The notes under the pieces: model-generated
Told to the model about the DNA's origin: nothing
The model's input: the letters and a program-made list of their open reading frames with translations, nothing else
The model's database searches: none
Part shown: in pieces, positions 32,499 through 41,545 of the stretch
How the letters are laid out: each line of letters starts with the position of its first letter
Numbering within the stretch: position 1 is the stretch's first letter
Source: JACQSR01 sp042577505
Lineage (GTDB): Archaea > Nanobdellota > Nanobdellia > Woesearchaeales > JACQSR01
DNA length: 48,133 nucleotides
Direction: 5' to 3'
Assembly: GCA_042577505.1 (NCBI GenBank)
Contig: JBHPEA010000008.1
Span: forward strand, 1-48,133
Translations under genes and position numbers: made by a program

Positions 32499-34241
32499 AT
32501 GAAAGAAGTTGTGAATGAGCTGAATTGGAAAATTGGTGGAGAGGCCGGTATGGGTATTTTGAATGCCGGAATGCTTTTTGCTAAGATTACTTTAAGGGGC
32601 GGTTTATGGAGTGTAGCCCACGCAATATACCCTTCCCTCATTCGTGGTGGTCATAATCATCTTGATGTTCATGTTGGTGAGGAGAAAGTTTTCTCACATA
32701 GAAACAGGGTTGATGTATTGGTTGCACTAAACAGAGAGACATTTGATATTCATAAAGATCTTTTGAGTTCTGGGGCAGGAGTAATTTTTGATAATAAAGA
32801 ATATGCGATTAATCATAAAGAGCTACCAAGAGATGATATTAAACTAATAGACGTTCCCTTATTAGAACTTTCTAATAAGAATGGTGGGAAAATATTGAGA
32901 AACACTGTTGCAATTGGAGCGACAATTGCATTAGTCGATTATGATTTGAATTTATTTAACGAAGCATTAAAGTTAACATTCTCGAGGAAAGGAGAAAAAG
33001 TTGTTGATATGAATATTAAAGCTGCAAAAGCAGGATATGATTGGGTAAAAAGTAATTATGGAAATGGTTTTGGATATAAGTTGAAAAGATTAAAATCACA
33101 GAAGAGAATATTTGTAAGTGGAAATGAATCTGTTTCATTAGGAGCCGTTAAGGCCGGAGCTAAATTTATGGCGGCATACCCAATGACACCTGCTACTTCT
33201 GTTATGATTAATTTGAATAAATGGGCTCAAGAATTCGGAATTGTTATCAAACAGACTGAAGATGAGTTAGCTGCAATGAATATGACAATTGGTGCTAATT
33301 ATGCTGGCGTTAGGGCATTGACGGCAACATCAGGGGGAGGATTTGCATTAATGACCGAAGCATTTGGATTAGCTTCGATGACAGAAACCCCTATTGTAGC
33401 AATTGAGGTTCAAAGACCTGGACCAGCTACGGGAATGGCCACACAATCAGGTCAAGGAGATTTACATTTTGTCTTAAATGCATCACCAGATGATTTTCCA
33501 AGGATTGTGATTGCCCCAGGTGATGTTAAAGAATGTTATGAGGATACGTTTAATGCTTTTAATTTGGCTGAGAAATACCAATTACCTGTTGTTGTAATGT
33601 TGGATAAGTATTTAGGAGAAAGCCATTGGACTACAGATGAGTTTGGTTTGGAAAAATTAAAAATCGAAAGGGGTAAATTATTAACAAATCAGCAAGCTGA
33701 GAAACAGAAAAATTATCTTAGGTATAAGTTAACAGAAGATGGTGTTTCTCCAAGGTCAGTTCCTGGACAAAATAATTGTATGTATACTGCATCTAGTTAT
33801 GAACATAATGAGGAAGGTCATGAGAATGAAGAAGAAGAAGTTAGAATTTCCATGGCAGAAAAGAGATACAAGAAATTAGATGCTGCAAGGGCAGATATTC
33901 CTGAACCTGAGTTAGTTGGTGATAAAAATGCAGATATCACAATCATAGGATGGGGTTCCACAAAGAATGGTATTCTTGAAGCAATGAAAGATTTGAGGAA
34001 AGAAGATATAAAAGTTAATTATTTACAAATTAAGTATATATTTCCATTACCTGAAAAAACTATTATTGATGTAATTAAAAAAGCTAGGAAAACAGTATTA
34101 GTTGAAAATAATCAGACGGGTCAATTAGGATTATTAATTCGAAAATTTACTGGTCTTTCAATAGATCATAAAATATTGAAGTTTGATGGAAGACCATTCT
34201 TTCCAAAAGAAATTATCGACGGTATAAAGAAAATAAAATGA
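32499..34241 (+). CDS. korA: 2-oxoacid:ferredoxin oxidoreductase, fused gamma-alpha subunit
   Basis: Alpha subunit of an enzyme that oxidises a 2-oxoacid to acyl-CoA with ferredoxin reduction. From ATG 32499 it has 580 residues. Residues about 1-185 are the gamma domain (IGGEAGMGILNAG, IRGGHNHLDVHVGEE). The pyrimidine-binding alpha domain follows with GNESVSLGAVKAGAKFMAAYPMTPATSV, EDELAAMNMTIGANYAGVRA and RPGPATGMATQSGQGDL. The C-terminal domain II includes VVMLDKYLGES. This gamma-alpha fusion is the KorA type seen in 2-oxoglutarate and related enzymes. I prefer this start over 32442 because it lies 25-30 bases after a TTTAAAAA box and avoids the preceding gene. Confidence 0.9.
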   Translation: MKEVVNELNWKIGGEAGMGILNAGMLFAKITLRGGLWSVAHAIYPSLIRGGHNHLDVHVGEEKVFSHRNRVDVLVALNRETFDIHKDLLSSGAGVIFDNKEYAINHKELPRDDIKLIDVPLLELSNKNGGKILRNTVAIGATIALVDYDLNLFNEALKLTFSRKGEKVVDMNIKAAKAGYDWVKSNYGNGFGYKLKRLKSQKRIFVSGNESVSLGAVKAGAKFMAAYPMTPATSVMINLNKWAQEFGIVIKQTEDELAAMNMTIGANYAGVRALTATSGGGFALMTEAFGLASMTETPIVAIEVQRPGPATGMATQSGQGDLHFVLNASPDDFPRIVIAPGDVKECYEDTFNAFNLAEKYQLPVVVMLDKYLGESHWTTDEFGLEKLKIERGKLLTNQQAEKQKNYLRYKLTEDGVSPRSVPGQNNCMYTASSYEHNEEGHENEEEEVRISMAEKRYKKLDAARADIPEPELVGDKNADITIIGWGSTKNGILEAMKDLRKEDIKVNYLQIKYIFPLPEKTIIDVIKKARKTVLVENNQTGQLGLLIRKFTGLSIDHKILKFDGRPFFPKEIIDGIKKIK

Positions 34242-35083
34242 CAATGGACTTAGATACTGGACAGGTACCAACATGGTGCCCCGGATGTGGGGATTATATG
34301 ATACTTGGTGCTCTAAAAGGAGCATTGAAAGAATTAAATATGGATATGAGTAATACTGCTATTGTTTCTGGAATTGGATGTGGTAGTAAAACACCACATT
34401 TCGTTAAAGCATATGGTTTTGAGGGATTGCATGGAAGGATCTTACCGGTTGCTACTGGAATTAAACTAGCGAATCACAAATTAAATGTAATTGGCATTGG
34501 CGGAGATGGAGATGGTTATGGAATTGGAGGAAATCACTTCATTCATACATGTAGAAGGAATTTAGATATGACTTACATTGTACAAAATAATGAAGTGTAT
34601 GGATTAACGAAGGGACAGTATTCACCTACATCACCTAAGGGATTTAAGAGTGTAACTTCTCCTGAAGGTGCGATTGATGAACCTGTAAATCCAATTACTA
34701 CCGCGATTGCTTCAGGTGCAACTTTTGTTGCAAGGACACACGTTTTTGATCCAATATTTACAAAGGAGATTATTAAGCAAGCACTGCAACATAAGGGATT
34801 TGCATTGGTAGATATAATGCAAATATGTGTTACGTATAATAAAACAATGCCTGTTGATTGGTTTAAGCAGAATATGTATAAATTAGAAAAACATGATCCT
34901 AGTGATAAAGTAAAAGCTTTTGATGTTGGTCAGGAATTGGGTCCAAAAGTTCCCTATGGATTGTTCTACAAAGAAGACAAAGCGACTTACGAGGACCAGG
35001 TTAGTGAGTTTAAAGAGGGCCCTTTAGTTGAAAGGGATATTAAGAATGTTGATATAAAGAAATTGATAGATCGATTTAGATAA
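34238..35083 (+). CDS. korB: 2-oxoacid:ferredoxin oxidoreductase, beta subunit
   Basis: The thiamine-pyrophosphate-binding beta subunit, 281 residues. It starts four bases inside korA (ATGA). N-terminal TWCPGCGDYMILGALK, then GIGCGSKTPHFV and the TPP/Mg motif GIGGDGDGYGIGGNHFIH...NNEVYGLTKGQYSPTS are visible. CPGC plus later Cys provide the [4Fe-4S] ligands typical of two-subunit enzymes, so electrons can pass to ferredoxin without a delta subunit. No delta or ferredoxin gene is adjacent. Substrate (2-oxoglutarate, pyruvate or other) cannot be fixed from sequence. Confidence 0.9.
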   Translation: MTMDLDTGQVPTWCPGCGDYMILGALKGALKELNMDMSNTAIVSGIGCGSKTPHFVKAYGFEGLHGRILPVATGIKLANHKLNVIGIGGDGDGYGIGGNHFIHTCRRNLDMTYIVQNNEVYGLTKGQYSPTSPKGFKSVTSPEGAIDEPVNPITTAIASGATFVARTHVFDPIFTKEIIKQALQHKGFALVDIMQICVTYNKTMPVDWFKQNMYKLEKHDPSDKVKAFDVGQELGPKVPYGLFYKEDKATYEDQVSEFKEGPLVERDIKNVDIKKLIDRFR

Positions 35084-35135
35084 TTGTTCTCATTATATCG
35101 TTATATTTAAAAGCAAATGGCGAGTTATTGATAAT

Positions 35136-36176
35136 ATGACGGACTTCGATAAAATTTATGCGGATGTATTTAAAGGAGATCCTACACTAAAGGTTGAAGC
35201 AGAAGCAAATAGGGAAATAATTGAGAAAATAATTGAATTGAGGGAGAAGAAGAATGTATTAATTCTAGGTCATAATTATATGCATCCCTTAATATACAAT
35301 CTATCTGACCATAAAGGAGACTCTCTTGCCTTAAGTAAATGGGCTTCTGAGTCTGACAAGCCCATTATACTGTTTGACGGTGTTTTATTTATGGCAGAAA
35401 CTGCAAAAGTATTAAGTCCTCAGAAAAAAGTGTTGATTGCTGATAAAAAAGCAGGATGTAGTTTAGCAGACCCTATTAGGGGGAAAGATGTATTATCTTT
35501 GAAAAAGTTGTTTCCGGGAGTACCAGTTGTAACTTATGTAAATAGTTATGCAGAAGTTAAAGCTGAATCTGATATATGTTGTACAAGTGCAAATGCATTG
35601 AAAGTTATTTTATCTTTGAATACTGATAAAGTGATTTTTTTACCTGATTCTTTGATGGGGGAAAATTTACAGAACGAATTGAAAGAAATGGGGCATAATA
35701 TTGAAGTTATTTATCCAGGAAAAAATAATGATTTACAAAGAGGGATTTGTGAAGTTCATAAGCAATTTAATGTGAAAGATTTGAGAGCGATAAGGGAACA
35801 ATACGACATGCCAAAAGGACATCCGAAAAGGGCTGTTCTTGCACATTGGGAATGTACACCAGAAGTAATTGCAGAGTCTGATTTTGTAGGAAGTACATCT
35901 CAGATGGCTAAATATGTTAAAGACAATAAACCTGAGAAGGTGTTTTTAGCTACTGAATGTGAAATGGCTGCTAATTTGGCTAATGAGTTTCCACAAACTG
36001 AATTTGTGAGAGTTTGCAATGTGTTTTGTAAACATATGAGAAGGATCACTTTGAAAGCTATGTTACATGCATTAGAAACAGAAGATCCTGAAGAACATGA
36101 AGTAACTTTGCCTGAAGAAATTATCCAGAAAGCGCAAAAACCTATACAAAGAATGTTGGAAATTCCAAGGAATTAG
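35136..36176 (+). CDS. nadA: Quinolinate synthase NadA
   Basis: Condenses iminoaspartate with dihydroxyacetone phosphate to quinolinate in NAD synthesis, using a [4Fe-4S] cluster. The 346-residue protein has NVLILGHNYMHPLIYNLSDHKGDSL, then the three cluster ligands in KKAGCSLADP, LAHWECTPEV and ATECEMAANL, plus VTYVNSYAEVKAESDICCTSANA. Length is within range. Promoter TATATTTAAAA near 35101-35111 lies about 28 bases before the ATG. No nadB or nadC nearby. It ends with a four-base convergent overlap with the thiolase gene. Confidence 0.93.
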   Translation: MTDFDKIYADVFKGDPTLKVEAEANREIIEKIIELREKKNVLILGHNYMHPLIYNLSDHKGDSLALSKWASESDKPIILFDGVLFMAETAKVLSPQKKVLIADKKAGCSLADPIRGKDVLSLKKLFPGVPVVTYVNSYAEVKAESDICCTSANALKVILSLNTDKVIFLPDSLMGENLQNELKEMGHNIEVIYPGKNNDLQRGICEVHKQFNVKDLRAIREQYDMPKGHPKRAVLAHWECTPEVIAESDFVGSTSQMAKYVKDNKPEKVFLATECEMAANLANEFPQTEFVRVCNVFCKHMRRITLKAMLHALETEDPEEHEVTLPEEIIQKAQKPIQRMLEIPRN

Positions 36177-37063
36177 AATTCTTTAATTAGTTTGCATGTA
36201 TTACAAATATTTGATGCGGATGGTTCTCCACAGTTTTTACATAAAGGAATTTTTTTCCCTTTGTATTGTTTTTGTAATAATGGAAGGGTTTCTAAGAATG
36301 AAGACATGATATTGTTCTTTATTCCAGGATTAAGATTTTCTAACTCATTTATTTTATCTCTGACTACTGCTCTAAATGATTCATGTTCATAAGGACAGCT
36401 TTCGAATTCAGTATAAAGTCCATTAATGAACCCATACAATGCAACTTCTTTCTCTGTTAGTAAGTAGAATGGTTTTATTCTTTGAACGAACTTTTTTGAT
36501 GATGAAACTCCTGTTTTAGGTCCTAACCTTGATTGTAAGGCCATGTTTTTTCTTAATTGGTTCATTAAAATGGCTTGGACTTCATCATCTAGATTATGAC
36601 CTGTTGCTATTTTTGTAACCTTTAGTTGTCTTGCGGCTTTATTAATCAAATATCGACGGAGAATCCCACAATCTGTACATGGATTTGACCCTTTAATTTG
36701 ATCTAATGCTTTTCCGAATTCTTTTTTGAAATGATATGTTTTTAGTGGGACTTTTAATTTTTTACAAAGTTTTTCTGCTCTTTTTTGAGTTTTGTTTCTA
36801 TAACCATGGATTCCTTCATTGATTAAGATTGCAGAAAGTTTTAGATCTTTCCTTTCTTTGAAAATCCTTTTTAGTAGGTAGAGAAGGGATAATGAATCTT
36901 TACCTCCTGAGAGGGCAACGCAAATTTTGTCATTTTTTTCGATTAATTTGAACTTTCTGATTGTTTTCAGAACTTTTTTCTCGAAATAGTGGATGTAATG
37001 ATCTTTACATAAAAGTCTTCCACTTTGGAGTTCTATAATTGGATTTTTTTTGCAACAGTTCAT
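36173..37063 (-). CDS. tRNA 2-thiolation enzyme (TtuA/Ncs6-like)
   Basis: A 296-residue ATP-dependent tRNA thiouridine synthetase. It has an N-terminal Cys-rich zinc motif (MNCCKKNP, LLCKDHY), the PP-loop VALSGGKDSLSLLYLL, the iron-sulfur Cys motif SNPCTDCGILRR, the helix IATGHNLDDEVQAILMN, a later Cys in FESCPYEHESF, and a C-terminal zinc finger CKNCGEPSASNICNTC. This matches TtuA/Ncs6, which thiolates U34 or U54. It begins directly after a ubiquitin-like sulfur carrier gene, the usual TtuB-TtuA pairing. The activating E1-like enzyme is not in the window. Confidence 0.9.
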   Translation of the reverse strand: MNCCKKNPIIELQSGRLLCKDHYIHYFEKKVLKTIRKFKLIEKNDKICVALSGGKDSLSLLYLLKRIFKERKDLKLSAILINEGIHGYRNKTQKRAEKLCKKLKVPLKTYHFKKEFGKALDQIKGSNPCTDCGILRRYLINKAARQLKVTKIATGHNLDDEVQAILMNQLRKNMALQSRLGPKTGVSSSKKFVQRIKPFYLLTEKEVALYGFINGLYTEFESCPYEHESFRAVVRDKINELENLNPGIKNNIMSSFLETLPLLQKQYKGKKIPLCKNCGEPSASNICNTCKLIKEF

Positions 37064-37270
37064 TTATCCACCTGATACAACTGGAATGATTTTTACTTTG
37101 TCATTGTTTTTTAGAAGGGTTGATTTAATTGTTGCATTGTTATTTACAGCAACAATAACGGTGACGGGATTAATCTTTAGTTTTTCTAATAGGGATTCTA
37201 CTGTTTCATTCTTCTTTATTGTAATATTTTTTTTCTTTTTGTTTTCTAAGTTAATAATTTCGATTTTCAT
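37064..37270 (-). CDS. Ubiquitin-like sulfur carrier (TtuB/ThiS/MoaD type)
   Basis: A 68-residue beta-grasp protein ending in the diagnostic SGG, whose C-terminal Gly is thiocarboxylated. ETVESLLEKLKINPVTVIVAVNNN and LKNNDKVKIIPVVSGG match ThiS/MoaD/TtuB. Its stop codon is immediately followed by the start of the thiolase gene, so it most likely supplies sulfur for tRNA thiolation. Lys-rich N-terminal half (NKKKKNITIKKN). Role in protein conjugation as well is possible. Confidence 0.87.
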   Translation of the reverse strand: MKIEIINLENKKKKNITIKKNETVESLLEKLKINPVTVIVAVNNNATIKSTLLKNNDKVKIIPVVSGG

Positions 37271-37275
37271 GAGAA

Positions 37276-37638
37276 TTATTTAAAGCAGATATCGCATTTT
37301 CCGCTTATACCTTTTGTTTTTGATTTGTGGATATCACACATTATCTTTTTAACACTTAACATAGAGACGATTTTCTGGATTACTTCCATTGGATTTGCTT
37401 TGCCATTAGCAATTTTTTCTGCTTCTTTTTTTATGTGAGCTTCGAGTTGTTTGCCAAAGTCAACACCAGATCCTCTTTTCTCTTTGAGATATTGGGAGAC
37501 AGCAGATTCTGTTAAGTCAAGTTTATTTGCGATATCTTTTTGTTTTAGTCCTTTTTCTCTAAGAGCTTTGACTAATTCTTTCCTGACTGCTGGTATAATA
37601 TACCATACTTCTATCTCCTGAGGCATTAAAATGACCAT
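37276..37638 (-). CDS. Archaeal HTH transcriptional regulator with C-terminal Cys region
   Basis: A 120-residue protein. The N-terminus PQEIEVWYIIPAVRKELVKAL leads into a clear helix-turn-helix (LKQKDIANKLDLTESAVSQYLKEKRG). The C-terminal part has VIQKIVSMLSVKKIMCDIHKS and a final CDICFK, giving Cys-X..-CxxC that may bind metal or a cluster. It resembles archaeal XRE-like regulators of unknown target. ATG 37638 follows a TTTTTAAACA box by about 28 bases. It precedes the sulfur carrier and thiolase genes by five bases, so it may control them, possibly in response to metal or sulfur state (inference). Confidence 0.8.
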   Translation of the reverse strand: MVILMPQEIEVWYIIPAVRKELVKALREKGLKQKDIANKLDLTESAVSQYLKEKRGSGVDFGKQLEAHIKKEAEKIANGKANPMEVIQKIVSMLSVKKIMCDIHKSKTKGISGKCDICFK

Positions 37639-37674
37639 AGTAGAAATGGTTTAATTATTGTTTAAAAAGGTTAG

Positions 37675-38304
37675 TCATCTACTTGTTGTTACATTTACCC
37701 TTTTGCAGTATTTTCTTATCTCACAGATTGAGCAGAATGGTGAAATTGGTTTGCAGGTGTTTTGCCCGTGTCTTACAAGGAGTTCGTTAAAATCAATCCA
37801 GTATTTTCTTGGGAGAATTTTTCTTAATTTAAATTCAGTTTGTTCTGGCGTTTTTGTTTTTACTATTCCTAGTCTGTTTGAAATCCTATGAACGTGGGTA
37901 TCAACAGCAATACCTGGTTTGCCATGACCGTATGTGACAACAATATTCGCAGTTTTTCTCCCAACTCCTTTTAATTTAACTAATTCCTCGACGGTGTTGG
38001 GGACATTTGATTTGTAGTCTTTAATTATTTTTTTTGAAATGTCCTTAATTGTTTTTGATTTTCTTTTATAGAAGCCAACAGGGTAAATTGTTTTTTGAAT
38101 CTTACTTTCATTTAGTTTAATCATATTTTGGGGTGTTTTTGCTAATATGAACAATCTTTTTGCAGCAGGATATGTGACTTCATCTTTTGTTCTTAAAGAT
38201 AAAATGCAAGCAATGAGGACTTGGTAAGGGGTTGAATGATGAGTAGAGAACTCTTTTGCCGAATACTTTTTTTTAAGAATCTTAATTATTTGTGGATTTT
38301 TCAT
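37675..38304 (-). CDS. nth: Endonuclease III (DNA glycosylase/AP lyase)
   Basis: Base-excision repair enzyme for oxidised pyrimidines, 209 residues. It has the helix-hairpin-helix LVKLKGVGRKTANIVV with catalytic Lys, the catalytic Asp in IAVDTHVHRISNRLG, and the C-terminal [4Fe-4S] loop CKPISPFCSICEIRKYC. N-terminal PYQVLIACILSLRTKDE is typical. Its first 23 bases overlap the end of the kinase gene upstream. Confidence 0.94.
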   Translation of the reverse strand: MKNPQIIKILKKKYSAKEFSTHHSTPYQVLIACILSLRTKDEVTYPAAKRLFILAKTPQNMIKLNESKIQKTIYPVGFYKRKSKTIKDISKKIIKDYKSNVPNTVEELVKLKGVGRKTANIVVTYGHGKPGIAVDTHVHRISNRLGIVKTKTPEQTEFKLRKILPRKYWIDFNELLVRHGQNTCKPISPFCSICEIRKYCKRVNVTTSR

Positions 38305-38833
38305 TCTGTATGAAATCTAGTATCTTGTCAATTTGAATATGTAGGTGATCGACAGTTTTGTCGTTAATGATAAGAAAATTTGACATTTTTAATGTTTCAA
38401 TAGGATCCTGACCTATACCTCTATTTTCTTCTTCTTCAAGTTTGACAAATTCTTCCACAGTTGAACCATCACCAACTCGCCCCCTTTTTTTGGATCTTTT
38501 GAAGCGAACTCCTACCGGTGCATTTACACCTAAAAGAACGAAATTACCCATTTGTTTTAGCACTTCAACTTCACTTGGATTTCTTATACTGTCAACTACT
38601 GAATTATCTTTAAGTTCACTAATAATCTGCTTTGCGAAGAAACCATCTCCCCTTTCCTTTCTAATTTCCCTTCCAGTTTTAATTAGATTCTCTCTTGTTA
38701 GGGATAGATTAGATTTTTGTGTTTCTTGTCTTACTACATCAGATAGAGAAAAGTAGATAAATCCCTTACTCTTTAAATAATTCGCAACTTCACCTTTTCC
38801 CGATCCATTTGGGCCGGTTATACCAATGATCAT
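38282..38833 (-). CDS. CoaE-like P-loop kinase
   Basis: A 183-residue P-loop NTPase. The Walker A is GITGPNGSGKGEVANYL, followed by the family-type FSLSDVVRQE, a lid-like region with KRGRVGDGSTVEEFVKLEEEE, and DSIRNPSEVEVLKQMG. The closest known pattern is dephospho-CoA kinase and archaeal relatives of uncertain substrate; archaeal CoA synthesis often uses a different GTP-dependent kinase, so the substrate is open. I start at ATG 38833 because the upstream frame (to 39007) lacks similarity and covers the coiled-coil gene's start on the other strand. Confidence 0.78.
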   Translation of the reverse strand: MIIGITGPNGSGKGEVANYLKSKGFIYFSLSDVVRQETQKSNLSLTRENLIKTGREIRKERGDGFFAKQIISELKDNSVVDSIRNPSEVEVLKQMGNFVLLGVNAPVGVRFKRSKKRGRVGDGSTVEEFVKLEEEENRGIGQDPIETLKMSNFLIINDKTVDHLHIQIDKILDFIQNEKSTNN

Positions 38834-38907
38834 AACGTTTTGAAAATTTATATAGCTTATATAGGTTTCGAAACCAAAAGTCTTATAAATCAGAAACATG
38901 ATTATTA

Positions 38908-41502
38908 TTGAAAAAGGGGGTAGGTGTGGTAATCGATAAAAAGAGATATCCAGGTGTATTAAACGTATTGCTTGTTTCTCCAGATGAATTATATATACCT
39001 CCGCCATTGCCTGCAGGGGGTAAAGGTGAGAAAACTCAACTTAAAAAGAAAGGTTTCAAACCAATAATGCTACTTTCTTCATTTTATGAAAAGAAAAGAT
39101 TAGAGAGGAAACTAAAAGGAAGTAAGAAAAGATTGAGAAGTGAAAAAGAAAGGCTCGAAAAAGAAAGGGTAAAGTTACATAGGACAGAAGAAATAGAGGC
39201 AAAGAGAGCTCAAAAGAAGTTAGATGATTATAAAGAGAAAGTTAAAATTGCTCGAGAACAAGAGCGTAAAAAGTTAGAGAGGGAAAGATTAAAGTTACAG
39301 AAGAAAGAAGAGAGAGAGCGTTTAAAGTTAAAAAGAATTGAAGAAAGAGAAAGGAATAGGACCCAAAGCAAATTAGAGAGGCAGAAAGAACGCCTTGAGG
39401 CGAAAAGATTAGTTGAGCTTAAAGAGAAAGATAAGGAAAGACTTGCAGAAGAAAAGAAGTTAATGATTGAAAGGCAAAAGAGAAAAGAAGCGGAGTCAGT
39501 AAAACAGAATTTCTTAAAACGACAAAAGGAGAAGGAGGAGAGAGAGAAAGCAGCAGAGGAAAAACAGAAATTAATTGAAAAGAAGGAAGCAGAAAGACGG
39601 ACAATTGAAAGGGAAAAACAGTTTGAGAAAGAGAAGAAAGCACGATTTCTAAAGGAAGAGCAGAAGAGAAGAGAAAGATACGAAAAGCTGAGGGGCTTGT
39701 TAATGGAGGAGAGGAAAAGAGAATTAGCTTTAGAGAGAAGAGCAGAAGAACTGGAAGAACAGAGAAAGAAAGAGGATACTTTGAGGGCTAAAAAGTTAGC
39801 TGCTGAAAAACTGAAAATCATTGAAAGGGAGAAGAAGGAAGAGCTAAAGGAGAAAGCTTTAGCTGAAAAAGAAAGGAAACTTGTACTTAGAGAAAAGAAA
39901 AGAGAAGATATTGTCGAGGAAAGAGTTGTTGAGAAAGAAAAGAAGATTGAAGGAAAAGTTAAATCACGATTACAAAAGATCTATGGGGAGAACTTAGAAA
40001 AACTAAGATTAAAAAGGGAAAAACAAATTGAGGAGCAAAGGCTAAAATTAGCTAGAGAGAAACATAGAAGGGATGTTCTTGTTGAAAAAGAAAGAAGACA
40101 ATTGATGGAGAAAAGTATACAGGAAATTAAAGATAAGCAGCAGTTACAATCCAAGTTGAAATATGAGAAGAGCCTCAAGAGGAAACTTCTTGATAAATTG
40201 GCAATTGATAAGAGAGAAGCTAAGAAACGAGAATTAGAAGTTATTAGACAAGAGAAAGCCGAGAAGGAGAGGGAATTAAGGGAGCATGAAAGATACCAAA
40301 ATAGGATGAAGCTGTTGAGGAGAGATCGCCAACTGGCAATTTCAGATGAGCAAAAAAAGAAAGGATTGGAGATCAACCACATAATTACCAAGTTAGAGCG
40401 AGAAAAAGTTAAGATTGCAAAATCTAGTAAGGATAAGATATTATCACTTAAGCAAGAGAAGGATTCTTTGAGAAGTGAGAAAGAAAAGTTATCAAGGTCA
40501 TTAGAGAAAACTAAGGGAGAGATTTCTGAGTTGCAGAAGAAAATTGATGTTCTTGAGAAATCGAATAAGGAATTAAGTAAAATTCAATTTGATTATGAGA
40601 AATTCCACAAGGATAGAAACAAGTTAGTTACAACCTTAGGTAAAAAGTATGAGATGGAATTAGAAAAAGCGATGAATGAGAAAGATCGAGAGATGTCTAA
40701 TTTGAGGAAGCATCATCAGAATCAGTTGAATCATGAGAGAAAAAAGATACACAAGGAAATTCATCATGGTATACATAAAGGAATCAAGCGTAGAGTTGGT
40801 TTTATTGTTGAGAGAAAGAAAGACGCTGATGATAATGCTAAGCATCTAGAATATGAAAAGAACAGGGTTTTAAGAGATGGGAACTTTAAGATTAGTAGTA
40901 ATAATAAAATTATTGAAGGATTGAGAACCGAACTGGAAAAAGCTAATGCAGATAATGAAAAAGCAAAAAGGATGATTAAGGATTTGAAGGAAAATAAAGA
41001 CTACAATGAAAGAAGATTACGCCAAATTAAGACTGAGAAATCTAGAATTATTGAAGATGATAAGCATGCCTTATACCTGATTAAAAGGAAGTTGGCGTAC
41101 GAAAGTAAAAAACATCGTGATTCTGATAAACTTGCAAAGATGGCTCACCAAGAGAAGGGCAAATTGATTGAGGAGAGAAAGAGTGAGCAGCAATTAATGA
41201 TGAAGAAAGGAAGGGAGTTGCAAAAGAAGAGAAGTGTAGTCGCATCGAGAGAAATTAAACATGCTATTAAAGATGTAAAACTGGCAATGGTAAAGGAAGA
41301 GGCAGACCTTAGTAAGTTAAATTCTATGATTTATAATGCAAGAGAGAATATTATTTCTTTTAAGTTAGCTGAAGCAAGGAAGCTTTATTTATTGATACTA
41401 GAGATGTATGAGCACCTTCCAAATAGCAAGAAAGCAGCAGTATACGACCATATTAAAGAGCTTTATGAAGAGAGAAAGATTGCAGAAGGATTATATGCTT
41501 AA
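38908..41502 (+). CDS. Large coiled-coil protein (864 residues)
   Basis: The start region (1-60) is globular: KRYPGVLNVLLVSPDELYIPPPLPAGGKGEK. From residue about 60 to 800 nearly every residue is Lys, Glu, Arg, Leu, Gln or Ala in heptad-like order, with no Pro, giving one very long charged helix or coiled coil. The last 55 residues (ISFKLAEARKLYLLILEMYEHLP) look like a compact TPR-like helical end. TTG 38908 is the chosen start, 22-25 bases after TTATAAAT (38883-38890); GTG 38926 after GGGGGT is an alternative. Function unknown; cytoskeletal, SMC-like or surface-spacer roles are guesses. No signal peptide is seen. Confidence 0.8.
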   Translation: MKKGVGVVIDKKRYPGVLNVLLVSPDELYIPPPLPAGGKGEKTQLKKKGFKPIMLLSSFYEKKRLERKLKGSKKRLRSEKERLEKERVKLHRTEEIEAKRAQKKLDDYKEKVKIAREQERKKLERERLKLQKKEERERLKLKRIEERERNRTQSKLERQKERLEAKRLVELKEKDKERLAEEKKLMIERQKRKEAESVKQNFLKRQKEKEEREKAAEEKQKLIEKKEAERRTIEREKQFEKEKKARFLKEEQKRRERYEKLRGLLMEERKRELALERRAEELEEQRKKEDTLRAKKLAAEKLKIIEREKKEELKEKALAEKERKLVLREKKREDIVEERVVEKEKKIEGKVKSRLQKIYGENLEKLRLKREKQIEEQRLKLAREKHRRDVLVEKERRQLMEKSIQEIKDKQQLQSKLKYEKSLKRKLLDKLAIDKREAKKRELEVIRQEKAEKERELREHERYQNRMKLLRRDRQLAISDEQKKKGLEINHIITKLEREKVKIAKSSKDKILSLKQEKDSLRSEKEKLSRSLEKTKGEISELQKKIDVLEKSNKELSKIQFDYEKFHKDRNKLVTTLGKKYEMELEKAMNEKDREMSNLRKHHQNQLNHERKKIHKEIHHGIHKGIKRRVGFIVERKKDADDNAKHLEYEKNRVLRDGNFKISSNNKIIEGLRTELEKANADNEKAKRMIKDLKENKDYNERRLRQIKTEKSRIIEDDKHALYLIKRKLAYESKKHRDSDKLAKMAHQEKGKLIEERKSEQQLMMKKGRELQKKRSVVASREIKHAIKDVKLAMVKEEADLSKLNSMIYNARENIISFKLAEARKLYLLILEMYEHLPNSKKAAVYDHIKELYEERKIAEGLYA

Positions 41503-41511
41503 GAGAGACAG

Positions 41512-41520
41512 ATTTATAAA
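41512..41520 (+). promoter_or_regulatory. TATA box of the interrupted tRNA-Trp gene
   Basis: ATTTATAAA lies about 28 bases before GGGGTCG, the first acceptor bases. A T-rich run (41809-41820) follows the discriminator base and may end transcription. Confidence 0.6.
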
Positions 41521-41545
41521 TGGTACTAATTTCTTGATGCTTTGC

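Noticed and set aside
39228..40391. Long Ser/Leu/Phe-rich open frames opposite the coiled-coil gene
   Set aside because: They are the mirror of Lys/Glu/Arg-rich codons; composition and absence of start signals mark them as shadows.
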